Translations under genes and position numbers: made by a program
Assembly (NCBI GenBank): GCA_964418595.1
Contig: CAYQMF010000057.1
Location: 1 to 37,395 of the forward strand
Origin: CAYQMF01 sp964418595
GTDB lineage: Bacteria; Planctomycetota; UBA1135; UBA2386
Direction of reading: 5' to 3'
Length of the DNA: 37,395 bases
Notes under the pieces: model-generated
Told to the model about the DNA's origin: nothing
Database searches by the model: none
Seen by the model: only the letters and a program-made list of their open reading frames with translations
Shown here: piece after piece, positions 25,606-33,356 of the stretch
Position numbering within the stretch: position 1 is the stretch's first letter
How the letters are laid out: every line of letters starts with the position of its first letter

Positions 25606-27551
25606 GCACCGCGCTGGCGATCGCAGCGGCATTGCTGGCGACCGGGAGCGGACTGCCGGCGCTGCTCGGTCAGCGGCAGGGCAACGGCGGTCAGCGCACC
25701 GCGGATGCCTTGTTGTGCATCGCCTGTGTGCTCGGCTTCGTGGCTGGAGTCGGCGGCCTCGCGGGCAGCGACGACAGCGTGTCGTTCGCGCTCGGCGCGC
25801 TGCTGCCGGACCTCCGGGTCGGCCTCGATCCACTCGCCGCGGCGTTCCTGCTCCCGGTGTGCGCGCTCGGCCTCTGCGCCGCCGTCTATGACCTCGGCTA
25901 CTGGCCGCAGCACGCGCACTCGCGCGGCGGGCGGCAGCTCCGACTGTTCCTCGGCCCGACGCTCGGCGGGATGATCGCGCTGCTCCTGGCGCAGGACGGC
26001 CTGTCGTTCCTCATGGCGTGGGAAGTCATGGCGCTGTCGGCCTTCTTCTTGGTGGGCGTGGAGTCGCAGCACGCATCGGTGCGGGCCGCGAGCTGGATCT
26101 ACCTCGCTGCCACGCACCTCGCCACGCTGTTGCTGGTGGCCTTCTTCGCACTGTGGTGGAACGCGAGCGGCTCCTTGTCCTTGGCGACGCCGGCTGCCGG
26201 CATCGGCGAGGGCCCGCGCAATGCGCTGTTCCTGCTGGCGCTGTGCGGCTTCGGCATCAAGGCCGGCATCGTGCCGCTGCACTTCTGGTTGCCGCCGGCC
26301 CACGCCAGCGCGCCGAGTCACGTCTCCGCGCTCATGTCGGGCGCGCTGATCAAGATGGGCGTGTATGGCGTGCTGCGCGTGCTGTCGCTGCTGCCGGCGC
26401 CACCGCCGTGGTGGGGGACGCTGCTGCTCGGCATCGGTGCCACCTCGGCTGTCGTGGGCGTGGCGCTGGCGATCGGCCAGCACGACATCAAGCGGCTGCT
26501 CGCGTACCACAGCATCGAGAACATCGGCATCATCTTCCTCGGCGTCGGTCTGGTCGCCGCGGGGCGTGCGCTCGACCGGCCCGGCCTCGTCGCCCTCGGC
26601 ATCACCGGCGCGGTGTTGCACGTCTGGAACCACGCGCTGTTCAAGGGCCTGCTGTTCCTTGCGGCGGGTGCCGTCGTGCACGCGGTCGGCACGCGCAATC
26701 TCGACAGGCTCGGCGGACTCACGCGGAGGATGCCGTGGACGACCGCGGCCTTCGCGATCGGCGCCGTCGCGATCTGCGCGCTGCCACCGCTGAACGGTCT
26801 GGTCAGCGAGCTGCTGGTCTACCTCGGGTTGTTCCAGGCCCTCGATAGCGCTCACGTCGCCGCGGTCGCCATCGCCATCCCGGCCCTGGCCACGGCCGGT
26901 GCCTTGGCCCTCCTCTGCTTCGTCAAGGTGCTGGGCACCGCGTTCCTCGGGCAGCCACGCACACCCGCGGCAGAGCGCGCCGTCGAGTGCGGCCCCAGCA
27001 TGCGGCTGCCGATGCTGCTCCTCGCCGTCGCCTGCGCTGGTGTCGGGGTGCTGCCCGGCGCGGTCCTGCCCGCGTTCGCAGGCCTGCTCCGCCAGTGGCT
27101 GCCGGGTCCGTCCCCCGAACCCGAGAGTCTGCTGCCGGCAACCGCGGTCGGCGCGCTGGCCGTCGCCGCGATCGTCCTGACCGCCAGCGCGTGGTGGTGG
27201 CTGAAGCGCCGCGTCGTGCGGAGCGCGGCCATCGGCACCTGGGATTGCGGCTACGCACGCCCCTCGCCCCGCATCCAGTACACGGCGTCGTCGTTCGCGC
27301 AGTTGTTCGTTGAGCAGGCGCGACCACTCCTGCTGCCGCACGCGACGCCGACGGCCGAGGCCGGCCTGTTCCCGCATCCGCAGCAGTTCCACAGCGCGGT
27401 CCAAGACCCGGTGCTGGACCGGGCGCTGCTGCCGTGCCTGCGCGGCGCCAGCGCCGTCTGCCAGTGGCTCCGGCTGCTGCAACGGGGCAAGGTCCAGCTC
27501 TACCTGCTGTACATCCTGATCACGCTGCTCGTGTTGCTGTTCGTCCCGTGA
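25602..27551 (+). CDS. HyfB/NuoL-like antiporter-type subunit (second copy)
   Basis: A 649-residue homologue of the preceding protein with the same layout. It has Glu141 in AWEVMALSAFF, Lys220 in GFGIKAGIVPLHFWLP, the IKMGVYGVLR and LLAYHSIENIGIIF helices, and the tail GTWDCGYARPSPRIQYTASS followed by RGKVQLYLLYI. The two copies are diverged enough to be stable paralogues rather than a recent duplication. Two HyfB-type subunits plus the HyfF-like one give three antiporter-like channels, as in complex I (NuoL, M, N). The gap to the HyfC-like gene is 10 bp. Confidence 0.88.
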   Translation: MSTALAIAAALLATGSGLPALLGQRQGNGGQRTADALLCIACVLGFVAGVGGLAGSDDSVSFALGALLPDLRVGLDPLAAAFLLPVCALGLCAAVYDLGYWPQHAHSRGGRQLRLFLGPTLGGMIALLLAQDGLSFLMAWEVMALSAFFLVGVESQHASVRAASWIYLAATHLATLLLVAFFALWWNASGSLSLATPAAGIGEGPRNALFLLALCGFGIKAGIVPLHFWLPPAHASAPSHVSALMSGALIKMGVYGVLRVLSLLPAPPPWWGTLLLGIGATSAVVGVALAIGQHDIKRLLAYHSIENIGIIFLGVGLVAAGRALDRPGLVALGITGAVLHVWNHALFKGLLFLAAGAVVHAVGTRNLDRLGGLTRRMPWTTAAFAIGAVAICALPPLNGLVSELLVYLGLFQALDSAHVAAVAIAIPALATAGALALLCFVKVLGTAFLGQPRTPAAERAVECGPSMRLPMLLLAVACAGVGVLPGAVLPAFAGLLRQWLPGPSPEPESLLPATAVGALAVAAIVLTASAWWWLKRRVVRSAAIGTWDCGYARPSPRIQYTASSFAQLFVEQARPLLLPHATPTAEAGLFPHPQQFHSAVQDPVLDRALLPCLRGASAVCQWLRLLQRGKVQLYLLYILITLLVLLFVP

Positions 27552-27561
27552 GGCGCATCGA

Positions 27562-28470
27562 ATGGACTTCGACAAGCTGATCCACGTGCTCCTGATCGCG
27601 CTGTTGCCGCCGCTCCTGCTGGGCGTCGTCAATCGCACCAAGGCCAGCTTCGCGGGCCGCCGCGGACCGCCTCTCCTGCAGCCCTACTTCGACATCCTGC
27701 GGCTGTTGCGGAAGGGCATGGTGATCAGCAACACCACGACCGCCCTGTTCCTGCTCGGACCGGCGGCGGCCCTCGCCGGGACGCTGACCGCCGCCGTGAT
27801 GCTGCCGCTGGGGCACCACGCTCCGCCCGTCGCCTTCGCCGGCGACATGGTGGTGTTCGTCTACCTGCTGGCGCTGGGTCGCTTCTTCACCGCCACTGCG
27901 GCGCTCGACACGGGATCCCCGTTCGAAGGCATGGGCGCGGCGCGCGAGGTCAGCTTCGCGTGGCTCGCCGAGCCCTGCCTGTTCCTCGGCTTCGTCGCCC
28001 TGGCGCGCATGACGGGGTCGGTGAGCCTGAGCGGGATGCTGTCGGGCACGCCCCTGGCCGGTCCCTCGGCCGGCGTCGGCGCGGTCGTGCTGATCGTGTG
28101 CGGCTGGTTCGTGGTCCTGCTCGCCGAGAACTGCCGCATCCCCTTCGACGACCCGAACACGCACCTGGAGCTGACCATGATCCACGAGGTCATGGTGCTG
28201 GATCACAGCGGGCCGGCGCTGGGCGCGATCCTGTACGGCGCCGCGCTCAAGTTCTTCCTGTTCGCCGCGCTCATCGTGGATCTGGTGCTGCCCGCGGGCG
28301 CAGACGCCTGGGGCGGATGGCTCTCCTTCGTGGCCGGTGTGTTCCTGGTGGCCATCCTGGTCGGCGTCGTCGAATCGATCATGGCGCGCCTGCGCCTTCC
28401 GAACGTGCCGAAGCTGCTGGTGTCGGCTTCCCTGCTCGCGGCCTTCGCCGTCGTCTTCGCCACCACCTGA
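27562..28470 (+). CDS. HyfC/NuoH-like membrane subunit
   Basis: A 302-residue protein with about eight membrane helices, of the respiratory-complex-I subunit 1 family. Typical features are RRGPPLLQPYFDILRLLRKG near 33-52, GRFFTATAALDTGSPFEGMG near 106-125, and the acidic loop LLAENCRIPFDDPNTHLELT near 187-205 continuing into MIHEVMVLDHSGP. These residues line the quinone or electron-coupling channel next to the NuoD- and NuoB-like subunits. This protein links the soluble redox arm to the antiporter subunits. Confidence 0.9.
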   Translation: MDFDKLIHVLLIALLPPLLLGVVNRTKASFAGRRGPPLLQPYFDILRLLRKGMVISNTTTALFLLGPAAALAGTLTAAVMLPLGHHAPPVAFAGDMVVFVYLLALGRFFTATAALDTGSPFEGMGAAREVSFAWLAEPCLFLGFVALARMTGSVSLSGMLSGTPLAGPSAGVGAVVLIVCGWFVVLLAENCRIPFDDPNTHLELTMIHEVMVLDHSGPALGAILYGAALKFFLFAALIVDLVLPAGADAWGGWLSFVAGVFLVAILVGVVESIMARLRLPNVPKLLVSASLLAAFAVVFATT

Positions 28471-28471
28471 C

Positions 28472-29113
28472 ATGAACAGCTGGTTGAACAGCCTCCTGGT
28501 CGTGACCGTGCTGCTGGACTTCTACGCGCTCGGCACGAGCCGCGTGCGCGCCGTGATCCGCACTGCCGGACTGCAGGGCGTGATCCTGGCCGTGATGCCG
28601 CTGCTGATGCACGCCCACATCTCCACTCACGCGGTGCTGATTGCGGTGGGCACGCTGCTCGTCAAGGGTGTCGCGATGCCCGCGCTCCTGCTGCGCGCGA
28701 TGCGCGACGCCGCCATCCGGCGTGAGGTCGAACCGCTGATCAGCTTCACCGCGAGTTTGCTGCTCGGCGGTCTCGGCACCGGGCTCGCGCTCGTGTTCTC
28801 CGACAGCCTGCCGCTGGCGCCGCAGCACGCCGGTTCGCTGGTGCCCCCCGCGGCCTTCGCCACCGCGTTCACCGGGTTCCTCATCCTGGTGACGCGGCAG
28901 AAGGCGATCATCCAGGTGGTCGGATACATCCTGCTCGAGAACGGCATCTTCGTGTTCGGCCTGCTCCTGCTCGACGCGATGCCGTTCCTGGTGGAGGCAG
29001 GCGTGCTGCTCGACCTGCTGGCCGGCGTGTTCGTGATGGGCATCGTGCTCCATCGCATCCAGCGGACCTTCGCGAGCCTGAGCACCTCGCACTTCTCGGC
29101 GCTCCGCGAATGA
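28472..29113 (+). CDS. HyfE-like membrane subunit
   Basis: A 213-residue protein with six to seven helices. It matches the hydrogenase-4 HyfE group, which is a NuoK-like part preceded by extra helices. The most family-like segment is TRQKAIIQVVGYILLENGIF near 148-167, followed by acidic VEAGVLLDLLAGVFVMGIV. It begins 1 bp after the HyfC-like stop and overlaps the HyfF-like gene by 4 bp (ATGA). It would complete the membrane channel between the HyfC-like and antiporter subunits. Confidence 0.85.
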   Translation: MNSWLNSLLVVTVLLDFYALGTSRVRAVIRTAGLQGVILAVMPLLMHAHISTHAVLIAVGTLLVKGVAMPALLLRAMRDAAIRREVEPLISFTASLLLGGLGTGLALVFSDSLPLAPQHAGSLVPPAAFATAFTGFLILVTRQKAIIQVVGYILLENGIFVFGLLLLDAMPFLVEAGVLLDLLAGVFVMGIVLHRIQRTFASLSTSHFSALRE

Positions 29114-30549
29114 GCTACGGCCCGATCCACGCCTTCGTGCTGCCGTTGCTGTTCGCCGCCGCGGCGTTCGCGACCCCGAGCAATCGTTGGCGCCCCTGGC
29201 TGCTTCCGGCGGGCGCTCTCGTCCACCTCGGCGCGCTGCTGCTGTTGCTTCCCGCGGGCCGGCTGCAGGCGGCCGACGGCTGGCTGGTGCTCGATCCGCT
29301 CGGTCGCCTGCTGGCCCTGACGATGGCCGTGCTGTTCGTCCCGATTGCGTTCTATGCGCCGAGCTACTTGCGCGTACGCGCCGATCGTCCAAACCGTCTG
29401 CTGTGCGGTGGCCTGCTCAGCATCGTGGGCCTGCTGACCCTGGTGGCGCAGTCGCACCACCTCGGGCTGTTGTGGGTCGCGCTCGAGGCGACCACGCTCG
29501 CGTCGGCGCCGCTCATCCACTTCAACCGTACGCCGCGCGCGCTGGAGGCGGCGTGGAAATACCTGCTGGTGTGTTCGGTGGGTATTGCGCTCGCGCTGCT
29601 CGGCTCGTTCTTCCTCGCCTACGCGGCATTGCGCGGCGGCGGTGAGCCGAGCCTGTTCCTGAACGATCTGGTGGCGCGGGCACCCTCGCTGTCCAAGCCG
29701 TGGCTGCACGCTGCCTTCGTCACGCTCGTCGTGGGCTACGGCACGAAGATGGGGCTGGCGCCCATGCACACCTGGAAGCCCGACGCCTACGGCGAGTCGC
29801 CGGGCATCCTCGGCGCGATGCTGGCCGGCGGCCTCACCGGCGGAGCGTTCGTCGCCATCCTGCGCCTCCTCGCGATCATGCTGGCGGCGGACGAGGGCGC
29901 GTTCGCGCGGCCGATCCTGATCGGGCTTGGACTCCTGTCGATGACGTTCGCCGCCGTGTTCATGGCGCGACAAAAGGACTTCAAGCGCATGCTGGCTTAC
30001 AGCAGCGTCGAACACATGGGCCTGCTCGTGCTCGGCAGCGGGTTGGGCGGGCTCGGTCTGTTCGGCGCGCTGCTGCACCTCGTCAACAACGCTCTCACCA
30101 AGGGTGTGTTGTTCCTGGCGGCGGGCAACCTGCACCGTGCCTACGGCAGCAAGAGCACCGACGACGTGCGCGGTGCACTGCTGCGGGCGCCGTGGTCCGC
30201 GGGCCTGCTGCTCACCGGCTTCCTCGCCATCACCGGCTCGCCGCCGTTCGGTCCGTTCGTCAGCGAGTTCACCATCGTCCGGGCCGCGCTCGCCGACGGT
30301 CACCACGTCGTGGCCGGCCTGCTGCTGTTCCTGCTGATGGCGGTGTTCCTCGGCATGGGCAGCACGGTGCTGGCCGTGGTGCAGGGCGACCCACCCCCGG
30401 TGACGCAGACAGGTCGCGGCGACCGGATCGGACTGGTGCTGCCGATCCTCATGCTCCTGCTGCTCGTGTTGGGCGTCGGCGTCATGACGCCGGCGCCGTT
30501 GCTCGAACTGCTGCAGCAGGCCGCTGCCGTGGTGGAGGTCAAGCCGTGA
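29110..30549 (+). CDS. HyfF/NuoN-like antiporter-type subunit
   Basis: A 479-residue protein with about 14 helices, of the proton-conducting transporter superfamily. Key residues are Glu126 in LLWVALEATTL, Lys213 in YGTKMGLAPMHTWKPDAYG, and the RQKDFKRMLAYSSVEHMGLL helix. The end (LLELLQQAAAVVEVKP) is short, without the long lateral helix of NuoL, as expected for HyfF. Its stop overlaps the GTG of the next gene (GTGA). Together with the two HyfB-like proteins it supplies the ion-translocating arm. Confidence 0.88.
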   Translation: MSYGPIHAFVLPLLFAAAAFATPSNRWRPWLLPAGALVHLGALLLLLPAGRLQAADGWLVLDPLGRLLALTMAVLFVPIAFYAPSYLRVRADRPNRLLCGGLLSIVGLLTLVAQSHHLGLLWVALEATTLASAPLIHFNRTPRALEAAWKYLLVCSVGIALALLGSFFLAYAALRGGGEPSLFLNDLVARAPSLSKPWLHAAFVTLVVGYGTKMGLAPMHTWKPDAYGESPGILGAMLAGGLTGGAFVAILRLLAIMLAADEGAFARPILIGLGLLSMTFAAVFMARQKDFKRMLAYSSVEHMGLLVLGSGLGGLGLFGALLHLVNNALTKGVLFLAAGNLHRAYGSKSTDDVRGALLRAPWSAGLLLTGFLAITGSPPFGPFVSEFTIVRAALADGHHVVAGLLLFLLMAVFLGMGSTVLAVVQGDPPPVTQTGRGDRIGLVLPILMLLLLVLGVGVMTPAPLLELLQQAAAVVEVKP

Positions 30550-32081
30550 GCCGAGGGGCGGACCTGCGTTGCATGCACAACGGCGAGGCGCTGGCATGGT
30601 CGGAAGTGCCACTCGTGCCGCTGCCTGCGCTGCACAATGCGATCGCCGGATCGATCGACGCCGGGCTGCGGGTGAGCGCCCTGTTCGCAACGTGGCGCGA
30701 CGATCGCCACGTCCTCGTGGCGGTGCTCGCCGACGACACCGCGGGCGAACTGCGCGTCGGCGCGGCACCGGTCGAAGGCGATGCATTCCACTCGCTCACG
30801 CTGCGCTGCCCGCAGGTCCACCTGTTCGAGCGCGAGATCCACGAACAGACGGGGCTGCGCGTCGCTGGCCATCCATGGCTGAAGCCGCTGCGCTTCGCGC
30901 GCCCTCTCGACGCGGCGAAGGGCACGCCAGCGCCCGCGGTCGGCGTCATGGACTTCCATCGCATCGAGGGCGACGAGGTGCACGAGGTCGCGGTGGGCCC
31001 GGTGCACGCCGGCGTCATCGAGCCGGGGCATTTCCGCTTCCAGTGCCACGGCGAGCACGTCTTCCACCTGGAGATCTCGCTCGGCTACCAGCACCGCGGC
31101 ATCGAGGAGGCGCTGCGCGGCGGTCCGCGCCGCGACAGCCTGCACCAGATCGAAGCGCTCGCCGGCGACACCACGATCGGTCACACCACGGCCTGGTGCC
31201 AGGTCCTCGAAGCCCTGGCCGGGCTGCCCGTGTCGCCGCATGCGATGACCGTGCGTGCCGTCGCCCTCGAACTCGAGCGCCTCGCCAACCATTGCGGCGA
31301 CCTCGGCGCGCTCGCCGGCGACATCGGCTATCTGCCGACGGCGTCGTTCTGCGGTCGCCTGCGCGGCGACTACCTGAACATGACCGCGATGGTGTGCGGC
31401 AACCGGTTCGGCCGCAGCTTGCTGCGCCCCGGCGGCGCACGCTTCACGATCGACGCCGTGATGGGCGAAGACCTGCGCCAGCGGCTGGCGATCGCCGGCC
31501 GCGAAACCGACGAGGCCGCCAACCTGCTGTGGGTGACGCCATCGGTGATGGCGCGCTTCGAAGGCGTGGGGGCGGTCGGCGCCGGCGACGCCGCGGCGCT
31601 GGGCCTCGTGGGACCCGCGGCGCGGGCGAGCGGCGCGCAGCACGACGTGCGCGCCGATCACCCCACCGGCGCCTATCGCTTCCTGCAGGTGCCGGTCGCC
31701 TCGGCGCCAGCGGGCGACGTGCACGCCCGTGCCTTCGTGCGCGGCCTCGAGATCCAGCGCTCGCTGCGCTTCCTCGACGACCTGCTCGGCATGTTGCCGG
31801 CGACGACAGATGCGGATGTGACGGCGCCAGCCGAGGCGCGACGCGCGACCCCGCGCCTCGCCCGCGATCATCTCGCGGTCGCGCTGACGGAGGGCTGGCG
31901 CGGCGAGATCTGCCACGTCGCGCTCACCGACGGCGAAGGCTGCCTGCAGCGCTACAAAGTCGTCGACCCGTCGTTCCACAACTGGCCCGGCCTCGCGATG
32001 GCGCTGCGCGACCAGCAGATCTCCGACTTCCCGCTCTGCAACAAGAGCTTCAACCTCTCCTACTGCGGCCACGACCTGTGA
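30546..32081 (+). CDS. Fused NuoC-NuoD-like catalytic-arm subunit lacking [NiFe] cysteines
   Basis: A 511-residue protein. The N-terminal 150 residues resemble NuoC (30-kDa subunit), and the rest is the NuoD / hydrogenase large-subunit fold (GYQHRGIEEALRGGPRRDSL, LELERLANHCGDLGALAGD). In true group 4 [NiFe] hydrogenases an N-terminal CxxC and a C-terminal CxxC bind the metal. Here the first site reads EALAGDTTIGH (203-213), with no cysteine, and the end reads LCNKSFNLSYCGHDL, where Cys498 and Cys507 are eight residues apart. This fits the energy-converting-hydrogenase-related (Ehr) group that has lost the [NiFe] site. It may still handle a quinone or another substrate. The start is GTG 30546, overlapping the previous stop. 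Confidence 0.86.
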   Translation: MSRGADLRCMHNGEALAWSEVPLVPLPALHNAIAGSIDAGLRVSALFATWRDDRHVLVAVLADDTAGELRVGAAPVEGDAFHSLTLRCPQVHLFEREIHEQTGLRVAGHPWLKPLRFARPLDAAKGTPAPAVGVMDFHRIEGDEVHEVAVGPVHAGVIEPGHFRFQCHGEHVFHLEISLGYQHRGIEEALRGGPRRDSLHQIEALAGDTTIGHTTAWCQVLEALAGLPVSPHAMTVRAVALELERLANHCGDLGALAGDIGYLPTASFCGRLRGDYLNMTAMVCGNRFGRSLLRPGGARFTIDAVMGEDLRQRLAIAGRETDEAANLLWVTPSVMARFEGVGAVGAGDAAALGLVGPAARASGAQHDVRADHPTGAYRFLQVPVASAPAGDVHARAFVRGLEIQRSLRFLDDLLGMLPATTDADVTAPAEARRATPRLARDHLAVALTEGWRGEICHVALTDGEGCLQRYKVVDPSFHNWPGLAMALRDQQISDFPLCNKSFNLSYCGHDL

Positions 32082-32085
32082 CGCC

Positions 32086-32889
32086 ATGATCCGGTCCATC
32101 CTCGCTCGCCTGCGCCAGGGTCATCGCACGATGGCCTATCCGGCGGCCCCGCCGCCGCCGTTGCCCGAGCGGTTCCGCGGTCGGCCACTGCTCGACGTCG
32201 CCCGCTGCACGCCGGACTGCCGCGCCTGCGCCGACGCCTGCCCCACCGAGGCCATCCGCGTCGACGACGCCGGCCGTCCGACTGCGGTGGATCTCGGCCG
32301 GTGCCTGTTCTGTACCGACTGTCAGGACGCGTGCCCGACGGGAGCGATCGCCTACTCGCTCGACCATCGGCTGGCGACGTCGAGCCGCGCAGCCTTGCAG
32401 GTTGGGCCCGGCGAGGAGCTGGAACTCGCGTCGGCACTGGAGCACCGTCTGCTGCGCCTGTTCGGACGCTCGCTCAAGCTCCGCCAGGTCAGCGCCGGCG
32501 GGTGCAACGCGTGCGAGGCCGACGTCAACGTGCTCGGCACGATCGGCTGGGACCTCGGCCGCTTCGGCATCCAGATCGTCGCGTCGCCGCGCCACGCCGA
32601 CGGGATCCTGGTGACCGGCTGCGTCACCGAGAACATGGCGCTCGCCCTGCAGAAGACCTGGGATGCCGTGCCGCCGCCGAAGATCGTGATCGCCGTCGGC
32701 GCCTGCGCCATCTCCGGCGGGCCGTTCGCGGCGAACCCGCAGCAGCTCGGCGGCGTGCCCGCCGCGATCCCAGTGGACCTGTTCGTGCCGGGTTGTCCGC
32801 CGCATCCGCTGACGATCCTCGACGGCCTGCTGCGGCTGCTGGGGCGACTGGAGAGTGAAGGTCGGATCCGGCCCCAGGACGGACGATGA
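32086..32889 (+). CDS. Fused 2x[4Fe-4S] ferredoxin (NuoI-like) and NuoB-like subunit
   Basis: A 267-residue fusion. The N-terminal ferredoxin part has cysteines 41, 45, 48, 52 and 73, 76, 79, 83, enough for two [4Fe-4S] clusters; the first set has a C-x3-C opening instead of C-x2-C. The NuoB / hydrogenase small-subunit part has Cys140 and Cys143 in GGCNACEAD, Cys207 in VGACAISGG and Cys237 in PGCPPHP, the ligands of the proximal N2-type cluster. Electrons would pass from a soluble donor through the ferredoxin clusters to the NuoD-like subunit. No NADH module (NuoE/F/G) is nearby, so a ferredoxin donor is more likely. It overlaps the EIIA gene by 4 bp. Confidence 0.88.
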   Translation: MIRSILARLRQGHRTMAYPAAPPPPLPERFRGRPLLDVARCTPDCRACADACPTEAIRVDDAGRPTAVDLGRCLFCTDCQDACPTGAIAYSLDHRLATSSRAALQVGPGEELELASALEHRLLRLFGRSLKLRQVSAGGCNACEADVNVLGTIGWDLGRFGIQIVASPRHADGILVTGCVTENMALALQKTWDAVPPPKIVIAVGACAISGGPFAANPQQLGGVPAAIPVDLFVPGCPPHPLTILDGLLRLLGRLESEGRIRPQDGR

Positions 32890-33356
32890 AGGACGCCACC
32901 CTCGCCGACTTCACGCGCGCGGATCTCCTCGTGCCGCGCCTGCTCGCGACCACCCGCGACGCGGCGCTGGCCGAGCTGGCGCTGTGCCTGCACCGGGCCG
33001 GCGTCGTGCCGCGGACCGAGACCTTCCTCGCCGCGTGTCTCGCGCGGGAACGGACCGCGCCGACCACGGTGGGCCGCGGCGTCGCCATGCCGCACGTCCG
33101 CGGGGACCTGCCGGCCCTGGCCTTCGCCCTGGGACACGCTGCGCCCGCGCTGGACTGGGCCGGCGAACCGGTCGACATCGTGTGGCTGATGGCGGTGCCA
33201 ACGAGCGCTGCGACCGCGTACATGGCGGTGCTGCGCGTGGTGGCCCGCGCCACCCTCGACGCCGGGTTCGTGGCGGGCCTGCGCGCGGCCGATACGGATA
33301 CCGCGATGCTGAAGCTGCTCTCGAGCCAGCGTTTCACCGCGCCGCCGACCCCATGA
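32886..33356 (+). CDS. PTS EIIA (PtsN-like) regulatory protein
   Basis: A 156-residue single-domain EIIA protein with the active-site His70 in GVAMPHVRG. It overlaps the genes on both sides by 4 bp (ATGA), so it is firmly embedded in the operon. No sugar permease is present. EIIA proteins of the Ntr type regulate by binding partner proteins according to phosphorylation state. Placed between the redox module and the SulP gene, it could gate either one. This is inference from context. Confidence 0.85.
   Translation: MKDATLADFTRADLLVPRLLATTRDAALAELALCLHRAGVVPRTETFLAACLARERTAPTTVGRGVAMPHVRGDLPALAFALGHAAPALDWAGEPVDIVWLMAVPTSAATAYMAVLRVVARATLDAGFVAGLRAADTDTAMLKLLSSQRFTAPPTP

Noticed and set aside
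30546..32889. A functional group 4 [NiFe] hydrogenase
   Set aside because: The large subunit lacks the N-terminal CxxC, and the C-terminal cysteines are eight residues apart. No maturation genes are in the window.
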